A stretch of DNA of 18,012 nucleotides from NCBI GenBank assembly GCA_964590835.1, contig CAZPYD010000015.1, forward strand, positions 1-18,012, given 5' to 3'. The translations under genes were made by a program, and so were the position numbers. The DNA comes from CAZPYD01 sp964590835. GTDB taxonomy: Bacteria > Patescibacteriota > Minisyncoccia > JAHISW01 > Tagabacteraceae. The notes under the pieces are model-generated. The model ran no database searches, was not told the DNA's origin, and saw nothing but the letters and a program-made list of their open reading frames with translations. Positions 6,994-14,094 of the stretch are shown here, piece after piece. Numbering within the stretch: position 1 is the stretch's first letter; each line of letters begins with the position of its first letter.

Positions 6994-7881
6994 CTATTTT
7001 TTTATAATCTTTATCGCCTTAAGTATCAGTGGCTTCAGATCATCGTAAATCTTTAGCCCTTCAAGCTCATCTAGCTTAAACCACCTTACATCATCAAGCC
7101 CGCCAGATTCTTCCAACTTCAAATCTTTATCTTTTGTTTTTGCCAAAAAATAAACAACTTTTTTCTTTATTTTTCCTTTTTCAGGATGTGAAGCAATATA
7201 TTCATTTCTGCCTAGCTCTTCGTCCAATTTTATATCCAAATTCATCTCTTCTTTTATTTCTCTGATTGTTCCTTCTTTTATATCTTCATTTTCTTCAATG
7301 CGGCCTTTTGATAAAGTCCAATATCCAAACACATCATGAACAAGAGCAAGCAATACCTCATCACCTTCTATTCTATAAACCACAGCACCACCAAGGCTTT
7401 CCTCACCAGCAATTTCATCTGAATCTTTTTTCTTTTTATTTTGAATATCTTCTTCTTCAAGTCCTGGAATTTCTCTATAAACAGTGCCTAAAACACCATT
7501 TACAAATTTACCAGAAGTTTCACCACCAAAAGTTTTAGCAAGCTCTATTGCCTCATTTATCGCAACCTTAGAAGGTACCTCTTTTCTATTACCAAAAATA
7601 AGCTCAAAAAGACCAATTCTTAAGACATTTCTATCCACCAAAGCAATTTGATCAAGCGGCCACTCTGGAGCGGTTTTTTCTATAATAGCATCGATTTTTT
7701 TCTTCTCTTTTAAAACACCTTTTATTAAAGATTCGGCAAACTTAGTTTCCTCCATACCGGGGGCAAACTCTTTTAAGTTTCTTTTTAAAATATCATCTAC
7801 ACTAGCGCTATCGCAACCTTTAAAGTCCCATTCAAATAGAACCTGTATTGCTACACTGCGTGATAAATGTCTATTAGCCAT
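6994..7881 (-). CDS. nusB: NusB-Nudix hydrolase fusion protein
   Basis: A 295-aa two-domain protein. Residues 1-138 are NusB: MANRHLSRSVAIQVLFEWDF, then DQIALVDRNVLRIGLFELIF, PSKVAINEAIELAKTFG and GKFVNGVLGTV. NusB pairs with S10/NusE on boxA RNA to protect rRNA transcription. A charged linker (about 139-162) leads to a Nudix domain (163-295) with a near-complete Nudix box, G193-x5-E199-x7-R207-E208-I-K-E211-E212-x-N-L. Only the last conserved glycine is replaced, by N214; the metal-binding glutamates are intact. The SKGRIEENE context resembles Ap4A-type Nudix hydrolases. The frame is continuous with no internal stop. It lies upstream of rnc and downstream of rpmF. The link of the two activities is unknown. 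Confidence 0.94.
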   Translation of the reverse strand: MANRHLSRSVAIQVLFEWDFKGCDSASVDDILKRNLKEFAPGMEETKFAESLIKGVLKEKKKIDAIIEKTAPEWPLDQIALVDRNVLRIGLFELIFGNRKEVPSKVAINEAIELAKTFGGETSGKFVNGVLGTVYREIPGLEEEDIQNKKKKDSDEIAGEESLGGAVVYRIEGDEVLLALVHDVFGYWTLSKGRIEENEDIKEGTIREIKEEMNLDIKLDEELGRNEYIASHPEKGKIKKKVVYFLAKTKDKDLKLEESGGLDDVRWFKLDELEGLKIYDDLKPLILKAIKIIKK

Positions 7882-7961
7882 ACCGAATTTTAATGAACGT
7901 TAGTGAATAATTAAACTTGAGCACTCCGACCGCGAAACGCGTCAGAATTACAAAATTTTAC

Positions 7962-8228
7962 TTATTTAGATAGTTCTTCCATACTTAGGTCTTTTTGTTT
8001 TTCTTGTTCTGCCAACTCTTTTTCTTTAAATTTCTTTTCTTTTTTAGTTAATTTTTTCAAAATATCAAAAACAGTCCTTTTTTTGTAAGTACCACAATTT
8101 TTACAAAGTGTATGAGGAGCTTTTGGCTCACCACATTTTTCACACAAAGAAATAGCAACTTTTTTCAAGCCGTGATGCGAACGCCTGTTGCGCGTATGTG
8201 ATTTTGTATGTCGCATTCGTATCGTCAT
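7962..8228 (-). CDS. rpmF: 50S ribosomal protein L32, zinc-binding form
   Basis: An 88-aa L32. The start MTIRMRHTKSHTRNRRSHH matches the L32 form I associate with Parcubacteria, so I chose the ATG at 8228. The open frame reaches 8249, but the seven added residues are encoded by the mobile element next door. Two CxxC pairs (C29/C32 and C42/C45) form the zinc ribbon of the C+ type. A basic-acidic tail (KKLTKKEKKFKEKELAEQEK...) of about 35 residues extends it beyond the usual 55-60 aa. The MITE-like element ends two bases before the start codon, so the native leader and ribosome-binding site have been displaced. Only ACCGGG precedes the ATG. Confidence 0.93.
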   Translation of the reverse strand: MTIRMRHTKSHTRNRRSHHGLKKVAISLCEKCGEPKAPHTLCKNCGTYKKRTVFDILKKLTKKEKKFKEKELAEQEKQKDLSMEELSK

Positions 8229-8368
8229 CCCGGTAGTATTCAAATTCAATGATAAAACATCGAACCTGTTAAATCTAATAATATAATACTTCTAACAAAT
8301 ATTCCCCGAAAATACAACTCTTTTTTATTGCTTTCAGCAATACATTGAATTTGTACTACCGGGTCATA
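8223..8368. mobile_element. MITE-like element B abutting rpmF start codon
   Basis: The element proper is 8231-8360 (130 bp), with termini CGGTAGTATTCAAATTCAATG and its inverted partner CATTGAATTTGTACTACCG, about 19-21 bp with a 2-base gap. Eight-base flanks are CGTCATCC and GGTCATAA, sharing GTCAT at the same offset, consistent with a decayed 8-bp target duplication. The shared GTCAT contains the rpmF start codon complement. An internal hairpin TATTGCT/AGCAATA lies near the right end. The opposite strand shares TTTAACAGG near one end with element A (TTAAACAGG), supporting one family. Confidence 0.72.
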
Positions 8369-8407
8369 ATACTTTTACAATACTATAAATAATAAAAACT
8401 TTCAATA

Positions 8408-8484
8408 TGGAGCCGATGGTCAGATTCGAACTGACGACCTACGGTTTACAAAACCGTTGCTCTAACCAACTGAGCTACATCGGC
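8408..8484 (-). tRNA. tRNA-Thr (UGU)
   Basis: A canonical cloverleaf on the minus strand. The acceptor stem is GCCGATG/CATCGGC, the D-arm GCTC-AGTTGGTTA-GAGC, the anticodon stem ACGGT/ACCGT with loop TTTGTAA (anticodon TGT, threonine), the variable loop AGGTC, and the T-arm GTCAG-TTCGAAT-CTGAC. The discriminator is T and CCA is encoded (8408-8410). All invariant positions are present. It lies directly after a small ORF ending at 8485 and about 48 nt upstream of MITE-like element B. Confidence 0.97.
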
Positions 8485-8706
8485 TTAAGTGTCCCTTGAT
8501 CTTCTTTTTTTTACCCTACTTTTAACCTTATCAAATTTCCCCCAATATTCACTACACTTTTCACACTTTACCTTATGTTTTCCGTTTATCTTATTCCTTA
8601 AACGACAAGTAATTTTTTCAAACCAACATATCAAACCTTGGCCCCACACCTTATTAAAACGAAAAATTTTTAAAATATGATTTGTTTTTATCTTTCCGCT
8701 AATCAC
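8485..8706 (-). CDS. small basic Cys-containing ORF, 73 aa
   Basis: A GTG-initiated ORF whose start overlaps the TGA of the ORF upstream (GTGA overlap), with its TAA adjoining the tRNA-Thr 5' end. The product is very basic, with a hydrophobic first half (ISGKIKTNHILKIFRFNKVWGQGLICWFEKI) and a later HKVKCEKC pair that could bind metal. It ends KVKSRVKKRRSRDT. I recognise no family with confidence. The overlap with the 51-aa ORF, which carries a membrane helix, raises the possibility that both are one gene interrupted by a frameshift. A -10-like TATAAT just upstream may instead belong to the tRNA promoter, in which case the ORF could be spurious. Confidence 0.35.
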   Translation of the reverse strand: MISGKIKTNHILKIFRFNKVWGQGLICWFEKITCRLRNKINGKHKVKCEKCSEYWGKFDKVKSRVKKRRSRDT

Positions 8707-8858
8707 CGAATTATAAAAAAAGGCTTACTTAAAGATAAATCCTTAAAGAACTCTTCTCTCTTTAAATTTCTGAAATAATATACTCTAAAACCAACCAAAA
8801 AAACAATACCACAAAAGGACAAAGAGCATATCAAAATTAAAATTCCAAAAAAAGTCAT
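8703..8858 (-). CDS. tiny membrane ORF, 51 aa
   Basis: An ATG at 8858 opens a 51-codon frame with one N-terminal transmembrane helix (residues about 2-28, MTFFGILILICSLSFCGIVF...). A charged cytosolic-type stretch follows (RNLKREEFFKDLSLSK). It lies 29 nt after the tsf stop on the same strand, and its TGA overlaps the GTG of the next ORF. Joined to that ORF it would give a single-pass membrane protein of about 123 aa with a CxxC motif. The family is unknown, there is no strong ribosome-binding site, and the call rests on hydropathy and the tight overlap. Confidence 0.35.
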   Translation of the reverse strand: MTFFGILILICSLSFCGIVFLVGFRVYYFRNLKREEFFKDLSLSKPFFIIR

Positions 8859-8887
8859 AAAAAGATAATAATTGTTACTTTTTACTT

Positions 8888-9343
8888 TTACAAAGAAAGA
8901 CGCTCAAAACGAGCAACTTCAATATTTTCACCAAATTTTTGTATAGCTTCGTTTATAAAATCAGAAATTTTAATATCTGGATTTTTAATATATTGCTGTT
9001 CTAATAACTCTTCAATATCAGATGGTTTTGAAGCTACAATCTGCATTGCAATACTGTGTGCCAACTCTTTAAAGGCTGGATTTTTGGCAACAAAATCAGT
9101 TTCTGTTCTCAATTCAACCAAAACCCCAGCTTGGCCCTTACCATGTATATATGCTTCTATGATACCAGCTTTTGTTGCTCTGCTTGCTTTTTTCTCTGCT
9201 ACCTCAACTCCGTGTTGTTTTAACCACTCCATAGCCTTTGTCTCATCACCACCAGAATTCTCCAATGCTTGCTTACAAAGCATCACAGAGAGGCTAGTTC
9301 TATCTCTTAAATCTTTTATTTTACTTGTGTCAATATTAGTCAT
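8888..9343 (-). CDS. tsf: elongation factor Ts, short form
   Basis: A 151-aa EF-Ts, the nucleotide-exchange factor that recycles EF-Tu-GDP. The N-terminal UBA-like domain is IKDLRDRTSLSVMLCKQALENSGGDETKAMEWLK. The EF-Tu-contacting motif TETDFVAKN is intact. The remainder is a single compact core ending GENIEVARFERLSL. Typical bacterial EF-Ts is about 200-290 aa with duplicated core subdomains. This one appears to have only one, like short forms such as that of Thermus, but shorter still. It follows rpsB by 60 nt, the conserved rpsB-tsf order. Confidence 0.96.
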   Translation of the reverse strand: MTNIDTSKIKDLRDRTSLSVMLCKQALENSGGDETKAMEWLKQHGVEVAEKKASRATKAGIIEAYIHGKGQAGVLVELRTETDFVAKNPAFKELAHSIAMQIVASKPSDIEELLEQQYIKNPDIKISDFINEAIQKFGENIEVARFERLSL

Positions 9344-9403
9344 AAATTTTAAAATTAAGAATTAAAAATTTAGAAATTAACTACTTATATATTTTAGCAA
9401 ATT

Positions 9404-10228
9404 TTATTTTTTTTCTGCAACCTTTTCTTTTTTCTCCTCAGTTTTGGTAGTTTTGATTTTTTTCTTAGTTCCTCCTTTATAAGCAGCTATTACTTTATCT
9501 AAAAAATATTGCACACTAGAAGAAGTAGTATCATTGCCTGGAATTGGATAATTTATCATTTCTGGATTACAGTCGCTATTTAAAACAGCGACCACAGGAA
9601 TATTCAACTTAACAGCCTCTAAAACAGCTTTATTTTCTTTTTTGGAATCAACAACAACTAACACATCCGGCTTCTCCGTAAAAGAAACTAATCCACCAAA
9701 ATTTTTCTCCATCTTTTCTAGTTTTTTCTCTAACTTAGACGCCTCTTTTTTTATATATTTAGCAAACTCTCCCGTGTCTTTTTTATTCTTAAGTTCCTTG
9801 TAATAAGAAATTCTCTTTTGCAATATATCAAAATTGGTTAAAGAGCCACCAAGCCACCTTCCAGTAACATACGGCATACTTAAATCTTTTGCCGCTTTTT
9901 CAACTAAATCATTTATCTCAGGCTTTGTTGCTACAAATAAAATTTTTCCTTTTCTAGAACCTAATTCACCTAAAAAAGATTCAGCCTCTTCTAAAGCTTG
10001 ATAAACTTTTTCTAAATTAAAAATCTCTATATTATTTCTAAGACCAAAAAAATACTTTTTCATTGCAGGATTACTTGAAGAACGAGAATAACCAAAATGA
10101 ACCCCGCGATTATACATCTCTTCGGTTTCTTTTAATAATTGTTCTTGCCTAGCTGACGAATTAACCTGTCTCGATTTGTCAGTCTTATCAGAACGGACTT
10201 GATTTTTGTCTTTAAATTTGGTATCCAT
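9404..10228 (-). CDS. rpsB: 30S ribosomal protein S2
   Basis: A 274-aa S2, which sits at the 30S head-body junction and is needed for S1 binding where S1 exists. The core runs from about residue 38: YNRGVHFGYSRSSSNPAMKKYFFGLRN, then ILFVATKPEINDLVEKAA, YVTGRWLGGSLTNF and the family signature PVVAVLNSDCNPEMINYPIPGND. An extra N-terminal segment of about 35 polar residues (MDTKFKDKNQVRSDKTDKSR...) and a lysine-rich C-terminal tail of about 25 residues flank it. The start at 10228 is the first ATG in frame; a later start would trim the polar extension. rpsB heads the rpsB-tsf unit and is divergent from rpmE. Confidence 0.96.
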   Translation of the reverse strand: MDTKFKDKNQVRSDKTDKSRQVNSSARQEQLLKETEEMYNRGVHFGYSRSSSNPAMKKYFFGLRNNIEIFNLEKVYQALEEAESFLGELGSRKGKILFVATKPEINDLVEKAAKDLSMPYVTGRWLGGSLTNFDILQKRISYYKELKNKKDTGEFAKYIKKEASKLEKKLEKMEKNFGGLVSFTEKPDVLVVVDSKKENKAVLEAVKLNIPVVAVLNSDCNPEMINYPIPGNDTTSSSVQYFLDKVIAAYKGGTKKKIKTTKTEEKKEKVAEKK

Positions 10229-10399
10229 AATAATATTACTGCATTATATTATTTACTTGCAGTTATCAGTTATAAAAAATAGTTTAGACAATTTAGCACT
10301 TTATTGCAAGCCCGATATTACAAATTTGTATAATTTTATACAAAATACCGGGAATAATCAAAATTAATAAATTTAAAGAGATAAGTAAATTCAAAAATC
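10229..10399. promoter_or_regulatory. divergent rpsB/rpmE regulatory region with hairpin
   Basis: This 171-bp AT-rich region must hold promoters for both directions. Its one clear structure is 10311-10352: an inner perfect 8-bp stem TTTGTATA/TATACAAA with a 4-base loop, and outer arms CCCGATAT/ATACCGGG with one mismatch. The ends loosely recall the MITE termini, but no target duplication is visible. It could be an operator or RNA leader element; no -35/-10 pair is convincing. Confidence 0.4.
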
Positions 10400-10708
10400 A
10401 TGAAAAAAGACATACATCCAGAATACAACTCAGATGCAACTATTAAATGCGTTTGTGGCAACAAATTCAAACTTGGCTCAACAAAAAAAGAAACCGAGGT
10501 AGAAATTTGTGCTAACTGTCATCCATTCTTTACTGGTAAAAAGAAAATTATCGACACAGCCGGTAGGGTAGAAAAATTCAAAGCTAGAGTGGCAGCTAAA
10601 AAACCGACCACCATAAAAAAGCCAAGAATTAAAAAAGAAAATAAAAAGAAGATAGAAAACAAGAAAGTAGAAAACAAAAAGACAGAAAAGAAAGAAGTCA
10701 AGAAATAA
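10400..10708 (+). CDS. rpmE: 50S ribosomal protein L31 with basic tail
   Basis: Residues 1-62 are a type-A L31: MKKDIHPEYNSDATIKCVCGNKF, then CANCHPFFTGKKKIIDTAGRVEKF. The cysteines C17, C19, C37 and C40 form the zinc site of the C+ form. L31 bridges the large and small subunits at the central protuberance. A tail of about 40 residues, largely lysine with some N, E and I (KKENKKKIENKKVENKK...), extends it to 102 aa against the usual 65-75. It is followed after 45 nt by prfA, an order seen in many bacteria. A perfect 13-bp AT-rich hairpin fills the gap between them. Confidence 0.95.
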   Translation: MKKDIHPEYNSDATIKCVCGNKFKLGSTKKETEVEICANCHPFFTGKKKIIDTAGRVEKFKARVAAKKPTTIKKPRIKKENKKKIENKKVENKKTEKKEVKK

Positions 10709-10741
10709 TTTCTAATTTTTAACGCTTTTAAAAATTAGAAA
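10709..10741 (+). terminator. intercistronic hairpin between rpmE and prfA
   Basis: A perfect 13-bp stem (TTTCTAATTTTTA at 10709-10721 / TAAAAATTAGAAA at 10729-10741) with a 7-nt loop fills the gap. It is AT-rich with no clean downstream T run, so it may be an attenuator or mRNA-stability element rather than a full terminator. It ends 12 nt before the prfA start. Confidence 0.5.
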
Positions 10742-10753
10742 TTCTATAAAGAT

Positions 10754-11539
10754 ATGAACAACTACCAAACAGAACAAAATGACCCTAAGGAAATATCTCC
10801 TCAGGGTGTAATAGTAGAAATTAGAGCAGGAGCCGGTGGAAAAGAAGCCGCGCTTTTTGCTGATGTGCTATACCGAATGTATACAAAATACGCAGAGTCT
10901 CAAAATTGGAAAACAAAACTGGTAAACGAATCTAAGGACGAAATGGGTGGTTATAAAGAAGTTAGTTTTAAAATAAAAAACCCAGAAGCATATAAAAAAC
11001 TAAAACACGAATCCGGAGTACATAGAGTACAACGTATTCCTTCTACAGAAAAATCAGGCCGAGTTCATACTTCAACAGCTTCTGTAACATTACTTCCTGT
11101 TTTTCCAGAACGATCTCTTGAAATAAAACCGTCAGATATAGAAATGGCTTTTACTCACTCAGGAGGAAAGGGTGGACAAAATGTAAATAAAGTAGAAACA
11201 GCTGTACGCCTTACTCACAAACCAACAGGAATAGTAGTAAGAAGTGAAAACGAAAGAAGTCAGCAAAGAAACAGAGAAGAAGCAATGAGACTTTTAGAAT
11301 CAAAACTAATTCAAAAGATGCAAGAAGAGCAAACTGGATCAATCGATGAATTAAGAAGAGAACAAGTTGGAACACAAGATAGATCAGAAAAAATAAGAAC
11401 CTACAATTATTTGCAGGATCGTATCACAGACCATCGCTTCAAAAAAAGCTGGCATAATATAGACAAAATACTAAGTGGCGACCTCGGTAAAATAATCAAA
11501 TTTATAGAAAAAGGAGGAAAGAAAAAGAAGAAAAAATAA
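10754..11539 (+). CDS. prfA: peptide chain release factor 1 lacking domain 1
   Basis: A 261-aa class I release factor that would end translation at UAA and UAG. The homologous region starts at residue 18 (GVIVEIRAGAGGKEAALFAD), which aligns with about residue 105 of E. coli RF1, so the whole N-terminal domain 1 is absent. The codon-reading tripeptide is P96-S97-T98 in RIPSTEKSGRVHTS, the RF1 PxT form rather than the RF2 SPF form. The catalytic GGQ is at 140-142 in HSGGKGGQNVNK. RTYNYLQDRITDHR is the conserved late signature, and the tail is polylysine. Upstream sequence to rpmE is only 45 nt, so domain 1 was not merely missed by start choice. Confidence 0.93.
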   Translation: MNNYQTEQNDPKEISPQGVIVEIRAGAGGKEAALFADVLYRMYTKYAESQNWKTKLVNESKDEMGGYKEVSFKIKNPEAYKKLKHESGVHRVQRIPSTEKSGRVHTSTASVTLLPVFPERSLEIKPSDIEMAFTHSGGKGGQNVNKVETAVRLTHKPTGIVVRSENERSQQRNREEAMRLLESKLIQKMQEEQTGSIDELRREQVGTQDRSEKIRTYNYLQDRITDHRFKKSWHNIDKILSGDLGKIIKFIEKGGKKKKKK

Positions 11540-11564
11540 TCGACTTGTGTCGATTATTTTTTAT
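11534..11564. terminator. bidirectional terminator between convergent genes
   Basis: A perfect 10-bp stem AATAATCGAC (11535-11544) / GTCGATTATT (11549-11558) with a TTGT loop is followed by a T run, and preceded by an A run that serves the other strand. The stem contains the prfA stop codon, and the opposing lytic transglycosylase gene stops at 11561. Confidence 0.9.
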
Positions 11565-12952
11565 TGAGTAATGATATCTATATCCTTCTGAAATTTATCC
11601 GCCCTATCTACAACTGGCTCTCCATAAGCCCATCTAAATTTATACCAAGCATTACCTGCATAATATTTTGAAGCTGCACATCTCTCTTGAAGTAAGCGCT
11701 TAGAAGAAATGTGCTTGTTTTTTTCCGCATAATTAACACAGGCACTTGAGTTATATGCATCCTTTAGATAAAGCGACGTACCCACAAAAGCATCAGAATT
11801 ATTAAATGGCGAAGGAGGATTATTCCCTGTAACTTTGGCTATTCTTTTTTTATATCCAGTCTTATTATTTATATCCCACCAAGTTCTTGGCATAAATTGT
11901 GCAGGACCCATAGCTCCTCCATAAGAACCATCTGACACAATCGGACAAGAAACCGGAGTGGTGTTAGGATCCATACCGATCTCATTCATAATAGCTAAAA
12001 AAGATGGCTTTTGACTATTACTCATTACCGTACCACTCGAATTTTGAGCCGGCATATTGTAATAACATCGGCCCAAATTTTTACCAATAATTCCATCTAT
12101 TGCTGATTCTTGAGCAAGAACTGCCAAAATAAAGGCGGTACGTATTCCTGTTGCCTTCTCAGCCACTTTAGCTATCTCTACAGCCTCATAAAACTGCAAT
12201 TCCCCTCCACCAAACAACTTAAAAATCCTGGTCCTAATTTCAGCCGCCGATGCCATTTTTTGTTTCAAAATTTTCTGATATTCTGCCTCCTCTCCTTTTG
12301 TCTCTTCCAAAAGATATTGTTTCTCATCTTCTTTTTTCTCCAAACTATTTTTTTCAAGCTGTTGAATATATTTTAACTCAAGCTCCTCTTTTTTTCTTTC
12401 TTCCAAAGTCACCTTCTCTTCTTCAGTTTTATTTTGCATATCATTTATTTCCGCCAAAGAAACTTGCAACTCTTTTTGTATAGATTCAAAAGAACTAAAA
12501 TCTTCAAAAAATTCAGACAAACTATCATAACCCAAAACAATTTCCAAAATACTAGCAGCATCCATTTCATTTACCCTACGCAAAAGCTCAGACAAAGAAA
12601 CCTTTGCCTCATCAGTTTTTTGCTCATAATCATCGATTAAAACAGTTCTGTCTTTTATACCAGAATTTAAATTACCAACAGAAATATCGCGAGCACGAAT
12701 ACCAATTTTTACTTTTCTTATCTGCGCATCCAAAATAGTAATATCGCGCTCAAAAGTGCTAGCTTCACGCTGCTTTTCTTGAATTAGCCCTCTTTGTTCG
12801 TCCATCTGTCGCTCCAATTCAGCAAGCTCAGCCTCCAATTGCGCTCTTTCAGTATCAATTGTACCACTACTTACATTAGCAAACAAAATATTACCACTCA
12901 AAGAAAAAATGGTCAGCGCAATAATTATCAATTTACAATTTTTAATTTTCAT
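11561..12952 (-). CDS. secreted coiled-coil lytic murein transglycosylase
   Basis: A 463-aa exported cell-wall enzyme. A signal peptide (residues 1-25, KIKNCKLIIIALTIFSLSGNILFA) precedes a long coiled coil of about 210 residues (33-240), like those of EnvC/PcsB/CwlO-type hydrolase regulators. The C-terminal part (about 255-463) is a lytic transglycosylase fold. LAVLAQESA carries the catalytic glutamate E282. GKNLGRCYYN and GGAMGPAQFMPRTWW match the MltB-like/SLT goose-lysozyme pattern. It would cleave the MurNAc-GlcNAc bond of peptidoglycan, forming 1,6-anhydro ends. The coiled coil plus catalytic domain suggests a division- or growth-linked hydrolase under autoinhibition. It follows a four-helix-bundle gene by 29 nt. 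Confidence 0.88.
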   Translation of the reverse strand: MKIKNCKLIIIALTIFSLSGNILFANVSSGTIDTERAQLEAELAELERQMDEQRGLIQEKQREASTFERDITILDAQIRKVKIGIRARDISVGNLNSGIKDRTVLIDDYEQKTDEAKVSLSELLRRVNEMDAASILEIVLGYDSLSEFFEDFSSFESIQKELQVSLAEINDMQNKTEEEKVTLEERKKEELELKYIQQLEKNSLEKKEDEKQYLLEETKGEEAEYQKILKQKMASAAEIRTRIFKLFGGGELQFYEAVEIAKVAEKATGIRTAFILAVLAQESAIDGIIGKNLGRCYYNMPAQNSSGTVMSNSQKPSFLAIMNEIGMDPNTTPVSCPIVSDGSYGGAMGPAQFMPRTWWDINNKTGYKKRIAKVTGNNPPSPFNNSDAFVGTSLYLKDAYNSSACVNYAEKNKHISSKRLLQERCAASKYYAGNAWYKFRWAYGEPVVDRADKFQKDIDIITQ

Positions 12953-12981
12953 TAAATTTACAATTTGTAATTTTCAAACAA

Positions 12982-13341
12982 TTATTTATTAAGAGAAGAT
13001 GTAATTTTTTGAAAAATCATTGTTAATTCCTGGCATTCTTTCCAAAGATTTTTTGCATCTTCTTTGCTCTCAGGAACAGCTTTAACAATCATTCTTAACC
13101 AATGTTTTGTCTCTTGAGATTCTTTTTTGCAAATATAAATTTTATTTCTAAAATCTCTCTTAGAGCTCGCTCCATTGGCTTCCATGTAGTTTGCGCCGAT
13201 ACTCGTACCAGAACGAATAATCTGGTTAATAATAGGTTTCGTAATAATACTTAATTTAATATTCTTACAAAATCCAATAATATTTTCTCCAAACACACCT
13301 GTTCTTTCTTCCAAATTATACTTATTTGTAAATTTGTTCAT
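12982..13341 (-). CDS. four-helix-bundle protein (S23/IVP-like)
   Basis: A 119-aa member of the family related to the protein encoded by 23S rRNA intervening sequences, common in CPR and Bacteroidetes. Diagnostic segments are YNLEERTGVFGENIIGF near the start, IRSGTSIGANYMEANGA (residues about 43-59), SKRDFRNKIYICKKESQETKHWLRM and LWKECQELTMIFQKI. The fold is a pentameric four-helix bundle; the biochemical role is not established. It is full length and intact, unlike the second copy at 16005-16313. It lies 39 nt after rplY and 29 nt before the transglycosylase on the same strand. Confidence 0.9.
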   Translation of the reverse strand: MNKFTNKYNLEERTGVFGENIIGFCKNIKLSIITKPIINQIIRSGTSIGANYMEANGASSKRDFRNKIYICKKESQETKHWLRMIVKAVPESKEDAKNLWKECQELTMIFQKITSSLNK

Positions 13342-13380
13342 TGAAAATTTATTGGAAATTGCAAACTGAAAATTGAAAAT

Positions 13381-14052
13381 TTAAGAAGATTCTTCTTCTT
13401 TTTCAGAAGGTACTTCTTCGGCTTTCTCTTCCTTTCCTTTTTGATCAACCATTTCCACATCTTCCATGCTTGGAACTTCTTCGGGAGCTTCTTCTTCCTC
13501 TTTTACTTCTTCCACAAGTGCCACGGCACCTTCTTTATCTTCGATAGTAGTCTCTACGCCTTCAGGTAATTTCAAGTCAGCAATAATAATTTTATCTTCA
13601 AATGTCTCTAAACTAGAAATATCTACTTTTATTTCGGATGGCAAATCTTTTGCCATAGCTTCTATCTCTAGTTCGTGAATTACTTTTACCAAGACACCCC
13701 CTATCTTAACAGCGGGAGCTTCGCCCTCAAACACAAGAGGAACAGAAGTGGTGATTTTTTTAGTCAAATCAGGAGCATAAAAATCTACATGAACAGGCTC
13801 ACTTAAAATAGGATCCAAATCCAAACTTTGAATAAGCACAGAAATTGTTTTTCCATCTAAATCTAAATCAATCAAAGTAGATTCACCTGCTTTTCTCCAA
13901 AGCTTTTTAAAATTACCTAAATTAACAAAAAATGCACTATTTTCTGTTTTAGGGCCGTACACAACAGCCGGCAATTTCCCCTCTTTTCGAGAAGCCACCA
14001 AGGCCTTACCTGTTATTTCTCTTTTTTCACCTTTTAGTGTTAAATTTTCCAT
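13381..14052 (-). CDS. rplY: 50S ribosomal protein L25/CTC family
   Basis: A 223-aa long-form L25 (TL5/CTC), which binds 5S rRNA. The N-terminal L25 domain (about 1-90) starts MENLTLKGEKREITGKALVASRKEGKLPAVVYGP. The C-terminal beta domain (about 95-185) includes ITTSVPLVFEGEAPAVKIGGVL and HELEIEAMAKDLPSEIKVDISSLE. A highly acidic tail of about 40 residues (EEVKEEEEAPEEVP...) ends the protein, comparable in style to the S16 tail. A copy of the 27-bp palindromic repeat lies 43 nt upstream of its start, between it and the transposase. Confidence 0.95.
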   Translation of the reverse strand: MENLTLKGEKREITGKALVASRKEGKLPAVVYGPKTENSAFFVNLGNFKKLWRKAGESTLIDLDLDGKTISVLIQSLDLDPILSEPVHVDFYAPDLTKKITTSVPLVFEGEAPAVKIGGVLVKVIHELEIEAMAKDLPSEIKVDISSLETFEDKIIIADLKLPEGVETTIEDKEGAVALVEEVKEEEEAPEEVPSMEDVEMVDQKGKEEKAEEVPSEKEEESS

Positions 14053-14094
14053 GGATTAACCTTAACAAAAACCACCACACTTTTCAAGCCTTAC

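Noticed and set aside
10311..10352. Third copy of the MITE family
   Set aside because: Ends are CGATAT/ATACCG rather than CGGTAGTA/TACTACCG, it is only 42 bp, and no target duplication is visible.
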